Shown: in pieces, positions 1 through 9,504 of the stretch
How the letters are laid out: every line of letters starts with the position of its first letter
Position numbering within the stretch: position 1 is the first letter of the stretch
Source of the DNA: Brevifilum sp029548365
GTDB lineage: Bacteria > Chloroflexota > Anaerolineae > Anaerolineales > Anaerolineaceae
DNA length: 64,000 nt
Assembly (NCBI GenBank): GCA_035376985.1
Contig: DAOSSA010000011.1
Location: forward strand, 3,433 to 67,432
Direction of reading: 5' to 3'
Program-made: the position numbers and the translations under genes
The notes under the pieces: model-generated
Told to the model about the DNA's origin: nothing
The model's database searches: none
The model's input: only the letters and a program-made list of their open reading frames with translations

Positions 1-486
1 CTGACCAATGACGGGTTGGATAATGCGCACGATCTCACTGGTAATTTCATCCCAGCTAAAACCGGAAGGTGTAAAGTGAAAGGGACCAATGACATAGGTG
101 CGTTCGGTGATATCGGCAACCAGGTCCGGAAGGAGGTGGATATTTTTCTCGATGAATCGGATCAGGTTTTGGACCTGTTCGACCAGCGCAAATCCACCCC
201 AGGTCATCAGCCCCAGGATGATCAACACCAGCAGGATATAAATGATGGTAACCGAGATTCGCCAGGGTATTTTTAATTTATTTGTGGTGAAATTAGCCAG
301 GGGGTTGATCAGGTACGCCAATAAAATGGCAGTGATCAATGGGCCCAGAAAACTCTGAAAGCGGACCAGCAGTAAAAGGAAAACAGCAACCAGCGCTATC
401 CCGACGACCAGTTTTGTCGTCCAACTCCAATTCGGCGAAGGGCTTTCCGTGTTATTTTGATAGTCTTGAGCGTTTATTTCTGTCAT
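1..486 (-). CDS. AI-2E family transporter (3' end outside window)
   Basis: The first 162 codons of a membrane permease of the AI-2E/PerM family (PF01594). Family members are polytopic exporters or ion antiporters, and the substrate cannot be told from sequence. The reading frame opens with ATG at 486-484 and stays open to the window edge, so the C-terminal half is missing. After a polar N-terminus of about 20 residues there are hydrophobic segments at roughly residues 23-40 and 42-58. A third lies at about 70-95 and contains the family-like stretch VTIIYILLVLIILG. A soluble amphipathic region follows. It is divergently oriented from the GH4 gene at 674, so the 187-bp gap probably carries both promoters. 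Confidence 0.85.
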   Translation of the reverse strand, partial: MTEINAQDYQNNTESPSPNWSWTTKLVVGIALVAVFLLLLVRFQSFLGPLITAILLAYLINPLANFTTNKLKIPWRISVTIIYILLVLIILGLMTWGGFALVEQVQNLIRFIEKNIHLLPDLVADITERTYVIGPFHFTPSGFSWDEITSEIVRIIQPVIGQ

Positions 487-673
487 AACTCACTGTGTTG
501 GAAATAAAAATTTTATGATCAAAAGCAAAATGATGATGCCGTCTATCCAATCTTATTATACAATATAGTAACAAAATAATTTTAGTGTAAATGGACCGGT
601 GGGCGTTGTTTTCAATAACTTAGTTGCTGATGAACCATCATCCATCGTTATCAACGAAAATAGGAGTGTAAAT

Positions 674-2062
674 ATGCCAAAAATATGTTTTCTGGGCGCC
701 GGCAGCACCGTGTTTGCAAAAGACCTGTTAACAGACATCCTCACTTTTCCGGAGCTGGCAGAATCCACGATTGCCCTGCACGATATCGATGCCAATCGCC
801 TCGAAACGACGTTTAAAGTCGGCATCGGAGTGGCCATGTCGATGGGCGTGGCTCCGAATCTTGAGATTCACCTCGATCGGCGGGCAGCGCTGGAGGGCGC
901 GGATTATGCCATCGGGATGTTCCAGGTGGGCGGCTACCAGCCGTGTACGGTGACGGATTTTGAGGTTCCGAGGCGATTTGGGCTGCGTCAAACCATTGCG
1001 GATACCCTGGGAATCGGGGGGATTATGCGCGCGTTGCGCACCATCCCGGTGTACCTGGAGATGTGCCGGGACATGGAAGACGTGTGCCCGCAGGTGACTC
1101 TGCTGAATTATGTCAACCCGATGGCAATGGTTACCTGGGCGATCAACCGGGCATCAGAGATCCGCACGGTGGGTCTGTGTCATTCGGTGCAGGGCACCGC
1201 CGCACAACTGGCCGAACTGATCCATGTGCCGCTGGAAGAAATTAATTATTTGTGCGCCGGGATCAACCATATGGCGTTTTACTTGCACTTTGAGCGGGAT
1301 GGACAGGACCTGTACCCCTTGCTCCGCCAGGTGATTGAGGAAGGTCGGGTCCCGGATTGGAACCGGGTGCGCTTTGATATGTTCCAGCGCCTGGGTTATT
1401 TTGCCACCGAATCCAGCGAGCATTTTGCTGAATATGTGCCCTGGTTCATCAAGCGCGATCGACCCGACCTGATTGAAAAATACAATATTCCGCTGGATGA
1501 GTATATCCGACGCTGCGAGGTGCAAATTGCCGGCTGGGAGGTGGCGCATCAGTTGCTTGAAGATCCGAGTGCGGCTATAGACCATGAAGCCCTGCTGAAA
1601 AACATGGTCGCTGCTGGCGCAATGGAAAATGAGATCCAGTATGTGCGCGATTTTCTCACTGGTGCAGATGCAGGTCAGCGCTCAATGGAGTATGGCGCCA
1701 GGATCATTCATGCCCTCGAGACCGGGCAGCCCGGCGTGGTCTACGGCAATGTGATGAACACTGGGCTGATCGATAATTTGCCCGCTGAATCCTGCGTTGA
1801 AGTGCCCTGTCTGGTGGATAAGAACGGCGTCCAACCCACCAGGGTCGGGAAGTTGCCGCCGCAACTGGCCGCGCTGATCCAGACCAATATCAACGTGCAA
1901 AGCCTGACGGTAGAAGCCGCCCTGACGGGCAAGCGTGAGCATATTTATCATGCCGCCCTGCTTGATCCGCACACCGCGGCTGAACTGGACCCGGAGCAGA
2001 TTTATGCCCTGGTCGATGCGATGATCGAAGCGCATGGCGATTGGCTGCCTGAATATATTTGA
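674..2062 (+). CDS. Glycoside hydrolase family 4 (alpha-galactosidase/alpha-glucosidase type)
   Basis: NAD- and Mn-dependent glycosidase of family GH4, cytoplasmic. The mechanism uses transient oxidation at C3. The ATG at 674 is chosen because TAGGAG lies 7 bp upstream and the Rossmann motif GAGST starts at residue 8. The open frame reaches back to 599 but has no ribosome site there. The NYVNPMA motif is near residue 148. Cys169 of CHSV and His199 of GINH are the expected metal ligands. CHSV is typical of the MelA/AglA branch that acts on non-phosphorylated alpha-galactosides or alpha-glucosides, so exact substrate is open. It heads a sugar cluster with a ChbG-type deacetylase and a GPH symporter, suggesting import and hydrolysis of an oligosaccharide. 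Confidence 0.9.
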   Translation: MPKICFLGAGSTVFAKDLLTDILTFPELAESTIALHDIDANRLETTFKVGIGVAMSMGVAPNLEIHLDRRAALEGADYAIGMFQVGGYQPCTVTDFEVPRRFGLRQTIADTLGIGGIMRALRTIPVYLEMCRDMEDVCPQVTLLNYVNPMAMVTWAINRASEIRTVGLCHSVQGTAAQLAELIHVPLEEINYLCAGINHMAFYLHFERDGQDLYPLLRQVIEEGRVPDWNRVRFDMFQRLGYFATESSEHFAEYVPWFIKRDRPDLIEKYNIPLDEYIRRCEVQIAGWEVAHQLLEDPSAAIDHEALLKNMVAAGAMENEIQYVRDFLTGADAGQRSMEYGARIIHALETGQPGVVYGNVMNTGLIDNLPAESCVEVPCLVDKNGVQPTRVGKLPPQLAALIQTNINVQSLTVEAALTGKREHIYHAALLDPHTAAELDPEQIYALVDAMIEAHGDWLPEYI

Positions 2063-2350
2063 GAGAGTGGTGAGCGGTGAGTGGTGAGTGGTGAGTGGTG
2101 AGTGGTGAGTGGTGGTCCCATTTCGCGTAGCATTACCTGTGCCCTGCAAGGGTATTGAGCCGTGCCTGCCCTGGGCGGACATGGCTCGAAGAGTGCTACG
2201 CGAAAGTCCGCCCCTACGACGGGGGATGTCTCTCTCTCCGGTCTTCCGTCCCCGGTCCCCGTTCTCCAGTCGCCGGTCCTCGGTCATTATGCCATTCACT
2301 CCCCTAATCCCTAATGCCTGATTATTAATTCACATCTCACCATTCACCAA
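2063..2350. repeat. Repeat locus A: heptad array plus CG-rich core
   Basis: The sequence opens with about seven tandem copies of GTGAGTG (period 7). A CG-rich core follows, with the phrase CCTGTGCCCTGCAAGGGTATTGAGC at 2141-2162 that recurs at 35480, 35560 and 38600. It closes with CTCACCATTCACC at 2337-2349, the opposite orientation of the opening array. No gene is seen. The region fills the gap between the GH4 and ChbG genes. Confidence 0.7.
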
Positions 2351-2406
2351 TCCTGTATATAATAGAAGTGTGTTCCTTTACAACCCATGCTACCAGAGGA
2401 GGAAGA

Positions 2407-3306
2407 ATGCAACCCAACCCTGTATTGAAAAAACTTGGATTTGCACCCGATGACCGGGTGGCAATCATCCACACCGATGATATCGGTATGTGCCAGGCGA
2501 CGGTCGACGCCTTTGCTGATCTTGTTGATTTCGGCTTAATCTCCAGCGGGGCTGTGATGGTGCCCTGTCCCTGGTTCTTAGAAGCGGCAGAGTTTGCCCG
2601 TAATCATCCGGAAGCCGACCTGGGCGTTCACCTGACCCTGACCTGCGAATACGACCATTACCGCTGGGGGCCGATCAGCACCCGCGAGCCCAGCTCCGGT
2701 CTGCTGGATGAGCAGGGCTTCTTGCATAAAACATCCGAGGCGGTCTGGGCTAATGCTGACCCGCAGGCTGCGATTGCTGAACTGGATGCACAGGTCAGCC
2801 GTGCGATGGCAGAGGGGATAAAACCGACCCATATTGACACGCACATGGGTACGGTAGTCCATCCGCAAATCATTCCGGGCTATATCCAGCTGGCGACCCG
2901 GTACGGCTTGCCGCTGATGATCCCGCGCCTGTCGGCGGATGAAATAATGCACGTCGGAAATGTGGATGAAAACACCGCCCAGATGTTTATCTCTTTAATC
3001 CAATCCTTGGAAGAGATGGGCATCCCCTTACTGGACGGGATGACCGGTATGCCGTTGGACGATCCCAGCGACCGCATAGAGAAGGTCAAATCTGCGTTCA
3101 ACGCGCTCAAACCCGGGCTGACCCATTTCATCATCCACCCCGCCAAAGATACGCCCGAATTGCGCGCCATCACCTCTTCCTGGCCGAGCCGGGTGGCAGA
3201 TTACGAAACCTTTACCAGCGAAGCCGTCCGAGAGTTCATCCGGGAGGAGGGCATCCAGGTTATCGGTTACCGCGCCTTGCAAGCGTTGATGCCAACGGCT
3301 GATTAA
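2407..3306 (+). CDS. ChbG/YdjC family carbohydrate deacetylase
   Basis: Member of the YdjC/ChbG family (PF04794), metal-dependent deacetylases that remove acetyl groups from chito-oligosaccharides or related amino sugars. The start at 2407 follows AGAGGAGG at 2395-2402. The paired aspartates D24-D25 in HTDDIGM and the histidine motifs THIDTH and HPAKDT are the usual metal site and active-site elements. The length of 299 aa is normal for the family. It lies 33 bp before the GPH symporter and 344 bp after the GH4 glycosidase, all on the same strand. This makes an acetylated amino sugar oligosaccharide a reasonable but unproven substrate. Confidence 0.88.
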   Translation: MQPNPVLKKLGFAPDDRVAIIHTDDIGMCQATVDAFADLVDFGLISSGAVMVPCPWFLEAAEFARNHPEADLGVHLTLTCEYDHYRWGPISTREPSSGLLDEQGFLHKTSEAVWANADPQAAIAELDAQVSRAMAEGIKPTHIDTHMGTVVHPQIIPGYIQLATRYGLPLMIPRLSADEIMHVGNVDENTAQMFISLIQSLEEMGIPLLDGMTGMPLDDPSDRIEKVKSAFNALKPGLTHFIIHPAKDTPELRAITSSWPSRVADYETFTSEAVREFIREEGIQVIGYRALQALMPTAD

Positions 3307-3338
3307 TCCATCCATCATAAACATTTATGGGAGAACAT

Positions 3339-4757
3339 ATGACTGAACAGACCACACCACAACCGGTCAAACTGAGTTTTGGCTATAAATTTACCTGGGG
3401 ACTGGCTGCCCTGGGCACTTCGTTGATCTCGGGAATCTACGGCGGACTGCTGACCATCTTCTACCAGGACTACCTTGGCCTGGATGCCAAATGGATTGGC
3501 ATCGCTGCCACGATTTACGCCCTGTGGAATGCTTTCAACGATCCGCTGTTTGGCTACATTACCGACAGCACCCGGTCAAAACGCGGCCGGCGGATCCCCT
3601 ATATGCGGTTTACGGCGCCCTTCCTGGCGCTGACCTTTGTCCTGGTGTGGCTTGCGCCGCCGCAGGCCGGGCAGCAAGCTCTGTTCTGGTGGATGCTGAT
3701 CACCATGCTGCTGTACGACACCTTTTACACGATCATCGGGCTGGTGTATTCCGCCCTGCTGCCCGAGGTGACCGAATCCGATGCCGAGCGTAACGGGTTA
3801 CAGATCTCCAGCTCGCTGTTTGCCATGCTGGGAACTCTGCTGGGCTTTCTGATCCCCGACATGGTCAGACCCAAAACAGCCGCCGATTCCTTTGTGCCCC
3901 TGTACCTGGCTATGATCGCGGTGGGGTTTGTCGGCATGGTGCTGATTTTGATCACATCGTTTACCGTCAAAGAACGCCCCGAGTTCACCGTGGTCGATCA
4001 ACCACTCCCGTTTTGGGACGCGATCAAGTTCACATTTACCAGCAAATCCTTCATCTTCCTGGTGGCAGAGAACTTTATGGCTATCCTGATGAGTTCATTA
4101 CTCTTGGGGTCGATTTTCTACCTAGCGGATTATGTCCTTCGCTGGCCGGCGATCCAATTACTGGCCTGTCTGTTCATACCGCTGATCGTTGGCATCCCCC
4201 TGACCTCACTGTTCAGAAAGCGCTTTGGCGTGGTGGCCGCTCAGCAGGTGCTGTTGATCCTGGCCGGAGTAGCCCTGGTCGCCATCGCGGTCGTTCCCTC
4301 TTTCCTGATTCCAGTCTGTATTGCCATCGCCGGGTTGGGATTGGCCGGTCCGCAGACGTTGACAAATATCCTGTTTGCACAGGTGGCAGATGAGGATGAG
4401 GTTCGCTCGGGTGTGCGCCGTGAGGGGGCGTTCTTCGGGGTAAATGCGCTGATCACCAAGCCCGCCCAGTCGATCGCCATCTGGATCATTCCCTTCATCC
4501 TGGAGCGCAGTAATTTCATCACGCGCGCCTCACAAATGGGTGAGACCTTTCTCAACCAGCCTTCTGAAGCGATAATGGGTATCAAGGTCTTCAGCGGGTT
4601 GATCCCGGGTATTAGCTGCCTGTTGGGAGCACTGCTTTTGGTATGGTATCCTCTGCGGGGGGGCTACCTGGCAGAGATACAGGAAAAAGTTCTGCACATG
4701 CACCAGGAGAAACGGGAAGCACTCGACCAGCATTTATCGCAACCCCAGGCGGAGTAA
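3339..4757 (+). CDS. GPH-type sugar:cation symporter (MFS, MelB-like)
   Basis: Integral membrane transporter of the glycoside-pentoside-hexuronide:cation symporter family within the MFS fold, with about 12 hydrophobic segments over 472 aa. The ATG at 3339 has TGGGAG upstream; an in-frame ATG at 3327 is possible but lacks a ribosome site. The WNAFNDPLFGYITD motif near residue 65 and the following basic STRSKRGRR loop are classic GPH features, with the Asp involved in cation/sugar coupling in MelB. The cytoplasmic C-terminal tail is charged. It is probably co-transcribed with the deacetylase upstream and imports the sugar handled by the cluster. Confidence 0.88.
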   Translation: MTEQTTPQPVKLSFGYKFTWGLAALGTSLISGIYGGLLTIFYQDYLGLDAKWIGIAATIYALWNAFNDPLFGYITDSTRSKRGRRIPYMRFTAPFLALTFVLVWLAPPQAGQQALFWWMLITMLLYDTFYTIIGLVYSALLPEVTESDAERNGLQISSSLFAMLGTLLGFLIPDMVRPKTAADSFVPLYLAMIAVGFVGMVLILITSFTVKERPEFTVVDQPLPFWDAIKFTFTSKSFIFLVAENFMAILMSSLLLGSIFYLADYVLRWPAIQLLACLFIPLIVGIPLTSLFRKRFGVVAAQQVLLILAGVALVAIAVVPSFLIPVCIAIAGLGLAGPQTLTNILFAQVADEDEVRSGVRREGAFFGVNALITKPAQSIAIWIIPFILERSNFITRASQMGETFLNQPSEAIMGIKVFSGLIPGISCLLGALLLVWYPLRGGYLAEIQEKVLHMHQEKREALDQHLSQPQAE

Positions 4758-4913
4758 ACCGCCGTGATCGCATCATCGGCATGACGATGCCAGGCCAAAG
4801 TTATGAATTTTTGTCTGTGTTTTGATTGCTTGCTGGGGTTGAAGCGGGATTTCTATCAAGCCAACGCCTGATCCAGGTCGTCAGGGCTGGCTCTCAGCTC
4901 GTTAATAAATTTG

Positions 4914-4942
4914 TGCAGGGGCGGAACAAACTCGCCCCTGCA
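4914..4942. repeat. Perfect 10-bp inverted repeat (possible terminator)
   Basis: TGCAGGGGCG at 4914-4923 pairs perfectly with CGCCCCTGCA at 4933-4942 around a 9-nt loop. It sits between the convergent symporter and the small membrane protein gene. The run after the stem is only TTTGAT, so termination is uncertain. A similar GGGGC/GCCCC motif occurs in other intergenic repeats of this window. Confidence 0.5.
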
Positions 4943-4960
4943 TTTGATATCCGTAAAAAA

Positions 4961-5317
4961 CTACTCGATTTTTGTTTCTTCTACTGTTTCTTCTTCTAAT
5001 TCATCCTCGAGCAGATCGTCCAGGGCTTCCAGTTCTTCCTCGGTGAATTCATAGGTTTCAATTTCAGCATCAGCGAAGATGTCCACAATCCAGCCAATAC
5101 CAAACAGCAGAGCTGCATATACAATATACTGTCCAAAACTGTTGATGTGGAAGTTGATAATATCAAAGAGGCTGTCTTTGACAATAATCTGCCCCATGTT
5201 CACCAAATTCGAGATATATTTGAAAGAATTAACAGCCGACCAGACCGCAAAGATTAACAGCAACCCGGCCAGAATGTAGAAAATGATGCTAACAACACTT
5301 AGTCTTTTATTGAACAT
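4961..5317 (-). CDS. Small two-TM protein with acidic tail, unknown function
   Basis: A 118-aa protein I do not recognise. Two hydrophobic helices (about residues 10-30 and 58-80) flank a polar loop. The C-terminal 35 residues are strongly acidic, rich in Glu and Asp (EEELEALDDLLEDE), and would lie in the cytoplasm or outside depending on topology. ATG at 5317 is preferred because GAAAG sits 9 bp upstream; an in-frame TTG at 5326 is also possible. The gene is alone, convergent with the sugar symporter and downstream of a Gfo/Idh/MocA gene on the same strand. Nothing in the context points to a role. Confidence 0.6.
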   Translation of the reverse strand: MFNKRLSVVSIIFYILAGLLLIFAVWSAVNSFKYISNLVNMGQIIVKDSLFDIINFHINSFGQYIVYAALLFGIGWIVDIFADAEIETYEFTEEELEALDDLLEDELEEETVEETKIE

Positions 5318-5489
5318 ATCAACCAACTTTCTATATTTTTATAGTAATTAATATCCGTTAAATCATAACCCAGTGGATTATACACTATTAAATTTAAATG
5401 GGTTAAGCATCGCAAATTTCGCAGGCTGTACACCCCAGCATCATCCAGCTCCCGGGTGTGTAATGCACCTGTTAACCCAACTGCAAACC

Positions 5490-6479
5490 TCAAAGGTCCA
5501 CCGGTTGGCCGTTTTTCAGAGCCGATTCCGCTAACGCCAGGATAGCACGCATATTACCCAGGGCATCCTCAATCGGAAAGCGGGGCGGTCTGCCAGCAAT
5601 GCTGTGCATGAAATCCTCTGCCATCAAGGTGTACATGTTCACGCCTTCAAACCTGTACTCCTGGCAATTCCCCTCACCCTTTTGTTCGGTAACCCAGGTC
5701 TCCTCGGCGCCGACCTTAAAACTGTTCGGTATTTCGAGGTAACCCAGCGAACCAGCCAACAGGCAACGCTGGCGGTCCTCCTGGTTCATGGCACAATCGA
5801 AATGCGCGATTAACCCATCGCCAAAATCCAACACGCCCACCAGCTGGTCATCTACGCCGGTGGAGGTCCGGTACATGCGAGCCTGTGCGGCACGCGGTTC
5901 CCGCCCGGCCATCATGCGGCTGATGCTGATCGAGTAACAGCCAACATCCATCAGCGCCCCGCCGCCCATCTCCGGTTTAAAGCGAATATTCGCTGTATCC
6001 TCTTTCCGATAGGTGAAGGCAGATTCAATCGCCTTAAGATCGCCAATGGCACCATCCAGAACCATCTTGTGGGCGGCTAAGATGCGCGGATGGTAGCGAT
6101 ACATGAAAGCCTCCATCAACTGTACCCCGTTCGCCCTCGCCGCGGCGATCATCTCCTGGCATTCTTCAAGGTTTAACGCCAGGGGTTTCTCACACAGGAT
6201 ATGCTTTCCAGCCTCAGCCGCCAGAAGAGTCCAGGGTTTGTGAAGGTGGTTGGGCAGCGGAATGTAGACCGCGTCGATCTCCGGGTCAGCCAGCAGGGCT
6301 GCGTAGCTGCCATAGGCTTTGGGGATAGCAAACCGGTCTGCAAAATCGCGGGCATTGTCTATATCCCGGCTGGCAACGGCTGCCACCTCAGCCATATCCG
6401 ATTCTTTTAATGCAGGGATCATGGACTTCAGAGCAATGCGTGCTGTACCGAGGATTCCCCAGCGCGTCTTATTTATCAT
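5490..6479 (-). CDS. Gfo/Idh/MocA family NAD(P)-dependent oxidoreductase
   Basis: Cytoplasmic dehydrogenase of 329 aa. The N-terminal Rossmann domain starts at residue 8 with GILGTARIA. The EKPLALN motif is near residue 96, whose lysine is catalytic in the family. The C-terminal Gfo/Idh/MocA alpha/beta domain follows from about residue 130. Such enzymes oxidise or reduce sugars, inositols or biliverdin, and the substrate is not predictable here. The ATG at 6479 follows GGAGTTCAC, a good ribosome site. It lies 40 bp downstream of the unknown anchored protein on the same strand, and near a sugar-use cluster, so a sugar or sugar derivative is the likely substrate. Confidence 0.88.
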   Translation of the reverse strand: MINKTRWGILGTARIALKSMIPALKESDMAEVAAVASRDIDNARDFADRFAIPKAYGSYAALLADPEIDAVYIPLPNHLHKPWTLLAAEAGKHILCEKPLALNLEECQEMIAAARANGVQLMEAFMYRYHPRILAAHKMVLDGAIGDLKAIESAFTYRKEDTANIRFKPEMGGGALMDVGCYSISISRMMAGREPRAAQARMYRTSTGVDDQLVGVLDFGDGLIAHFDCAMNQEDRQRCLLAGSLGYLEIPNSFKVGAEETWVTEQKGEGNCQEYRFEGVNMYTLMAEDFMHSIAGRPPRFPIEDALGNMRAILALAESALKNGQPVDL

Positions 6480-6518
6480 GTGAACTCCTTAATTTGAGCA
6501 ATTTTTGTTTGGTTACTT

Positions 6519-7559
6519 TCAACGCGTGTCCTGGGGCAGTTCTGACCGTTTGAACAGGAAACCCAGTCCAACCAGGATCGCCAGCCCGATCAACAACACC
6601 CAGGGGCGTTCCAGCGTCCACAACAGCGCGGTGAACGCGGTACGGATGCCCCTCACCCGGTTGGCGCCGGCGGGGATGGGAGCGGCACGATCCCAATTGA
6701 AAGTGTTCAGTTTGGCCAGGAAACCCTGCGCCACACATCCTTCCAGGCTGAAAATATGGATGGGTTTCCCCTGCATGACGCACAGGCGCAGATCGCGGGT
6801 AAATTCATCCCAGGTCAGCGGGTCGGCTTTGATCGCATCTGGCAGGTCCACCCCGCCACCGGTGATGCCCACGCCGACCGAATCCGCCTCGGGGGCATAA
6901 CTCCACAGAATGGCCTCCCCCCGGGGTCCCATGCTGCTGGAGTAGAGCATCAACACCTCTCGATCAGTGACCAGGTCGACCAGCCCGAAGGTGCGCTGCA
7001 GCACGGTGGCACGGGCGCCGCGTTCGTCCACGATGAGCGGGAACTGGTAGCTTTCCACCGGGTAGCCATCGGCGCGAATTTCGTCAACCAGCGCCTGGTA
7101 ACCCCGCCGGGCGCGTACCACTCGCTGTTGATCGGCAAACCTGAGCAGCAAACGCCTGGCAGCGCCGCGCTTGCCAGCGCCTTCAACCAGGGCGCGCATC
7201 TCGTTGATGTCCATTTCGATATCCAGCCCAACCCCGACCCACTCCAGCCCGTGTTCCCGCGTCCAGGCTTTGAAGCCCTGGTAGCGGGCGGCGGCTTTAT
7301 CGTAATTATCGATATTAAACCAGTAGCCATCCTCCACGGGGAGTAACAACCAGGCGACGATGGGGACGCCAGCCTTGTTCAAGCGTTTGACCAGCTCAGC
7401 GCATGTTGCCGAAAAATCCAGTATGCCCAGGCTGAGGGTCGCGTTGAGCGCTTTGAGATCGTCAATCACAAACCGTCCGTTAAATAATTTCGCCAGCGGT
7501 TCGGGCGCCAATTCACAGAAAAAAGTCAGTTGCGGTTGAGCCAAGGGCGTGAACCTCAT
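6519..7559 (-). CDS. Uncharacterised protein with C-terminal membrane anchor
   Basis: A 346-aa protein whose family I cannot name. The region to about residue 300 has alternating strands and helices with phrases such as GVPIVAWLLLP and VGVGLDIEMD, which suggests a TIM-barrel fold like those of glycosidases. This is inference. One hydrophobic helix (about residues 318-338, WVLLIGLAILVGLGFLF) near the end is followed by a short charged tail, so it is probably tail-anchored. ATG at 7559 is preferred. An in-frame TTG at 7607 overlaps the malic enzyme stop as TTGA, but GGAGGA would then touch the start. It follows the malic enzyme gene by 44 bp and may be translationally coupled. Confidence 0.7.
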   Translation of the reverse strand: MRFTPLAQPQLTFFCELAPEPLAKLFNGRFVIDDLKALNATLSLGILDFSATCAELVKRLNKAGVPIVAWLLLPVEDGYWFNIDNYDKAAARYQGFKAWTREHGLEWVGVGLDIEMDINEMRALVEGAGKRGAARRLLLRFADQQRVVRARRGYQALVDEIRADGYPVESYQFPLIVDERGARATVLQRTFGLVDLVTDREVLMLYSSSMGPRGEAILWSYAPEADSVGVGITGGGVDLPDAIKADPLTWDEFTRDLRLCVMQGKPIHIFSLEGCVAQGFLAKLNTFNWDRAAPIPAGANRVRGIRTAFTALLWTLERPWVLLIGLAILVGLGFLFKRSELPQDTR

Positions 7560-7603
7560 TGTCGGGGGTGTTTGATAAAAGCTTCTCGGTGGAGAAACTG
7601 CAA

Positions 7604-8956
7604 TCAATCCTCCGGAAACGGGGGGATGCAGCCTGCATCCATCAATACACCGGTGGCAGCCTGGGCCGCCCCGATGATCATTTCTGCCCGATCCAGCAAC
7701 TCGTCGTAACTCAGCTCAACCCGGGCTACTCCCTGCTTTTGCGCCTGGACGCCCACAGCCGCTGCCTGCAGAGGGTAGATGGCCATCTCGGTCATCAACG
7801 GCAGGATGTGATCCGCATCCAGCTCAGCCTGTCCCCAATCTGCCAGGGCACCAGCCGCGGCGAAGCACATTTCATCCGTGATCCTGCGGGCACGCACGTC
7901 CAGCACGCCTCGGAAGATGGCCGGGAAGCACAGCGAGTTGTTGACCTGGTTGGGAAAGTCCGAGCGCCCGGTGGCGACAACAGCCGCTCCGGCGGCTTTA
8001 GCCTCCCAGGGCCAGATCTCCGGGATCGGGTTGGCACAGGCAAACACGATCGGGTCAGGCGCCATCGCTTTAATCCATTCCGCCTGGATGACGCCTGGAC
8101 CGGGGGATGAATAGGCGATGACCACATCGGCTCCGGTCATGGCTTCCGCGATTCCGCCGCGCACTCCCGCGGGGTTGGTGGTCTGGCACAGGTGCCAGGC
8201 CGGCGTGGAAGCTGGCAGGTCATCGCGGTGTTTGCCCATTGTTCCGCTTGCATCAACGACGATGGTCTTCGCCGGGTCGACGCCCCAGGCGAACAGCAAC
8301 CGGGAAATGGCAACACCAGCTGCGCCCGCGCCGATCAGCGCCAGACGGATCTCGGCTTTGTCTTTGCCCACCACCTTGAGTGCGTTCATCAAAGCCGCCA
8401 GGGTGACGGTGGCCGTGCCCTGTTGATCATCGTGCCAGATGGGGATTTCCGCTGCCTCGCGTAAGCGCTCCAGGATTTCGAAGCACTTGGGCTGGGCGAT
8501 ATCCTCCAGGTTGATCCCGCTGAACCCGGGCTGCAGGTGCAGCACCGTTTTGACAAAAACATCGGGATTTGTGGCGTTCAAAACCAGGGGATACGCATCG
8601 ACGCCGCCCAGGTACTTGAATAAAAGGCTCTTGCCCTCCATCACCGGCAAGCTGGCCTGCGGGCCGATATCCCCCAGCCCGAGCACGCGCGTGCCGTCGC
8701 TGATCACCGCGATGGTGTTGCCTATATTGGTCAATTCATACACCTTTTCAGGAGATTCAGCAATCGCCTTACAGGGCGCAGCCACACCGGGCGAATACCA
8801 GATTGAAAAATCCTCCATGCCGCGCACCGGGCATTTGAGCTGGGTGGCTAATTTGCCGCGGTAATAGGCGTGACTTCTCATCGCTGCGGCAGCGGGTTTC
8901 TGGGCGCTTTCCAGCAGCTGGCGGATTTCTTGTTCGTTTGGGGCTTTGTGGGTCAT
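7604..8956 (-). CDS. NAD(P)-dependent malic enzyme, short form
   Basis: Oxidative decarboxylation of malate to pyruvate in the cytoplasm. The protein has 450 aa, the size of the short bacterial malic enzymes without the phosphotransacetylase extension. The malic N-domain (about residues 30-165) includes YYRGKLA, the substrate loop YSPGVAAPC and the GLGDIGPQA motif. The NAD-binding domain begins near residue 195 with LIGAGAAGVA. The ATG at 8956 follows AAGAG; an upstream in-frame extension to 8986 has no ribosome site. It is the first gene of a minus-strand group with the anchored protein and Gfo/Idh/MocA enzyme. Coenzyme preference is not readable with confidence. Confidence 0.92.
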   Translation of the reverse strand: MTHKAPNEQEIRQLLESAQKPAAAAMRSHAYYRGKLATQLKCPVRGMEDFSIWYSPGVAAPCKAIAESPEKVYELTNIGNTIAVISDGTRVLGLGDIGPQASLPVMEGKSLLFKYLGGVDAYPLVLNATNPDVFVKTVLHLQPGFSGINLEDIAQPKCFEILERLREAAEIPIWHDDQQGTATVTLAALMNALKVVGKDKAEIRLALIGAGAAGVAISRLLFAWGVDPAKTIVVDASGTMGKHRDDLPASTPAWHLCQTTNPAGVRGGIAEAMTGADVVIAYSSPGPGVIQAEWIKAMAPDPIVFACANPIPEIWPWEAKAAGAAVVATGRSDFPNQVNNSLCFPAIFRGVLDVRARRITDEMCFAAAGALADWGQAELDADHILPLMTEMAIYPLQAAAVGVQAQKQGVARVELSYDELLDRAEMIIGAAQAATGVLMDAGCIPPFPED

Positions 8957-9018
8957 CGTAACTCTTTTCTGTGCTCGTGCGAGCATGTTATTTTTCGAAT
9001 AGCCTTATTCTACCATTA

Positions 9019-9215
9019 TGGGGAGTGGGGAGTGGAGAGTGGTGAGTGGAGAGTGGAGAGTGGAGAGTGGTGAGTAGTGATCCCACTCGTTGCGCTCGGC
9101 CCCTTCCGCTGCGCTGCTCCCACTCGCTGCGCTCGGGGACGATGAGGGGTTCCGCTGTGCTTCAGGGACGATGATGGTGAATGGTGAATAGGAATCAGGA
9201 ATCAGGAATCAGGAG
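9019..9215. repeat. Repeat locus B: heptad array plus CG-rich core
   Basis: An imperfect period-7 array (GGAGAGT/GGTGAGT) spans about 9019-9080. It runs into TGATCCCACTCG and the CG-rich core, which appears here in three degraded copies ending in GGGACGATGATGGTGAATGGTG. After that GGAATCA is repeated three times at 9190-9212. The same parts recur at 10289, 17121 and 35411. The rest of the gap up to 9475 shows no gene. Confidence 0.75.
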
Positions 9216-9475
9216 TTGCACATTTTACTGATTTAACTTTATGTCCCTGATTTAAACACCCTAAAAAGGGGCTGAAGAATCAAGAGCACGACAGGTCTCC
9301 CAACCTGGATACCAAACTGACCAACCCTGTAAGAGCCAGAAATACTGACGTTGTTTTTTCCTTGTTCATGATATCCTTTGTTTGTAAAATGAATTTCTTC
9401 ACTATTCAGTTTACCCATGGTTCTATCCTAAAGAAAAGGCGAAAAAGCGCCCGGCAACCGGGTTTGACCCTCAGC

Positions 9476-9504
9476 TTGACAGTGCCCATTGCTTATGTTA
9501 GAAC
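9476..9504 (+). promoter_or_regulatory. Sigma-70-type promoter for the mannosyltransferase
   Basis: TTGACA at 9476-9481 and TAGAAC at 9499-9504 are separated by 17 bp. Transcription would start near 9511. This supports a start codon at 9557 (or 9524) and argues against the longer open frame that begins at 9362. Confidence 0.6.

Noticed and set aside
2109..2321. A 70-codon frame between GH4 and ChbG genes
   Set aside because: It is made of repeat-locus sequence and has no ribosome site.
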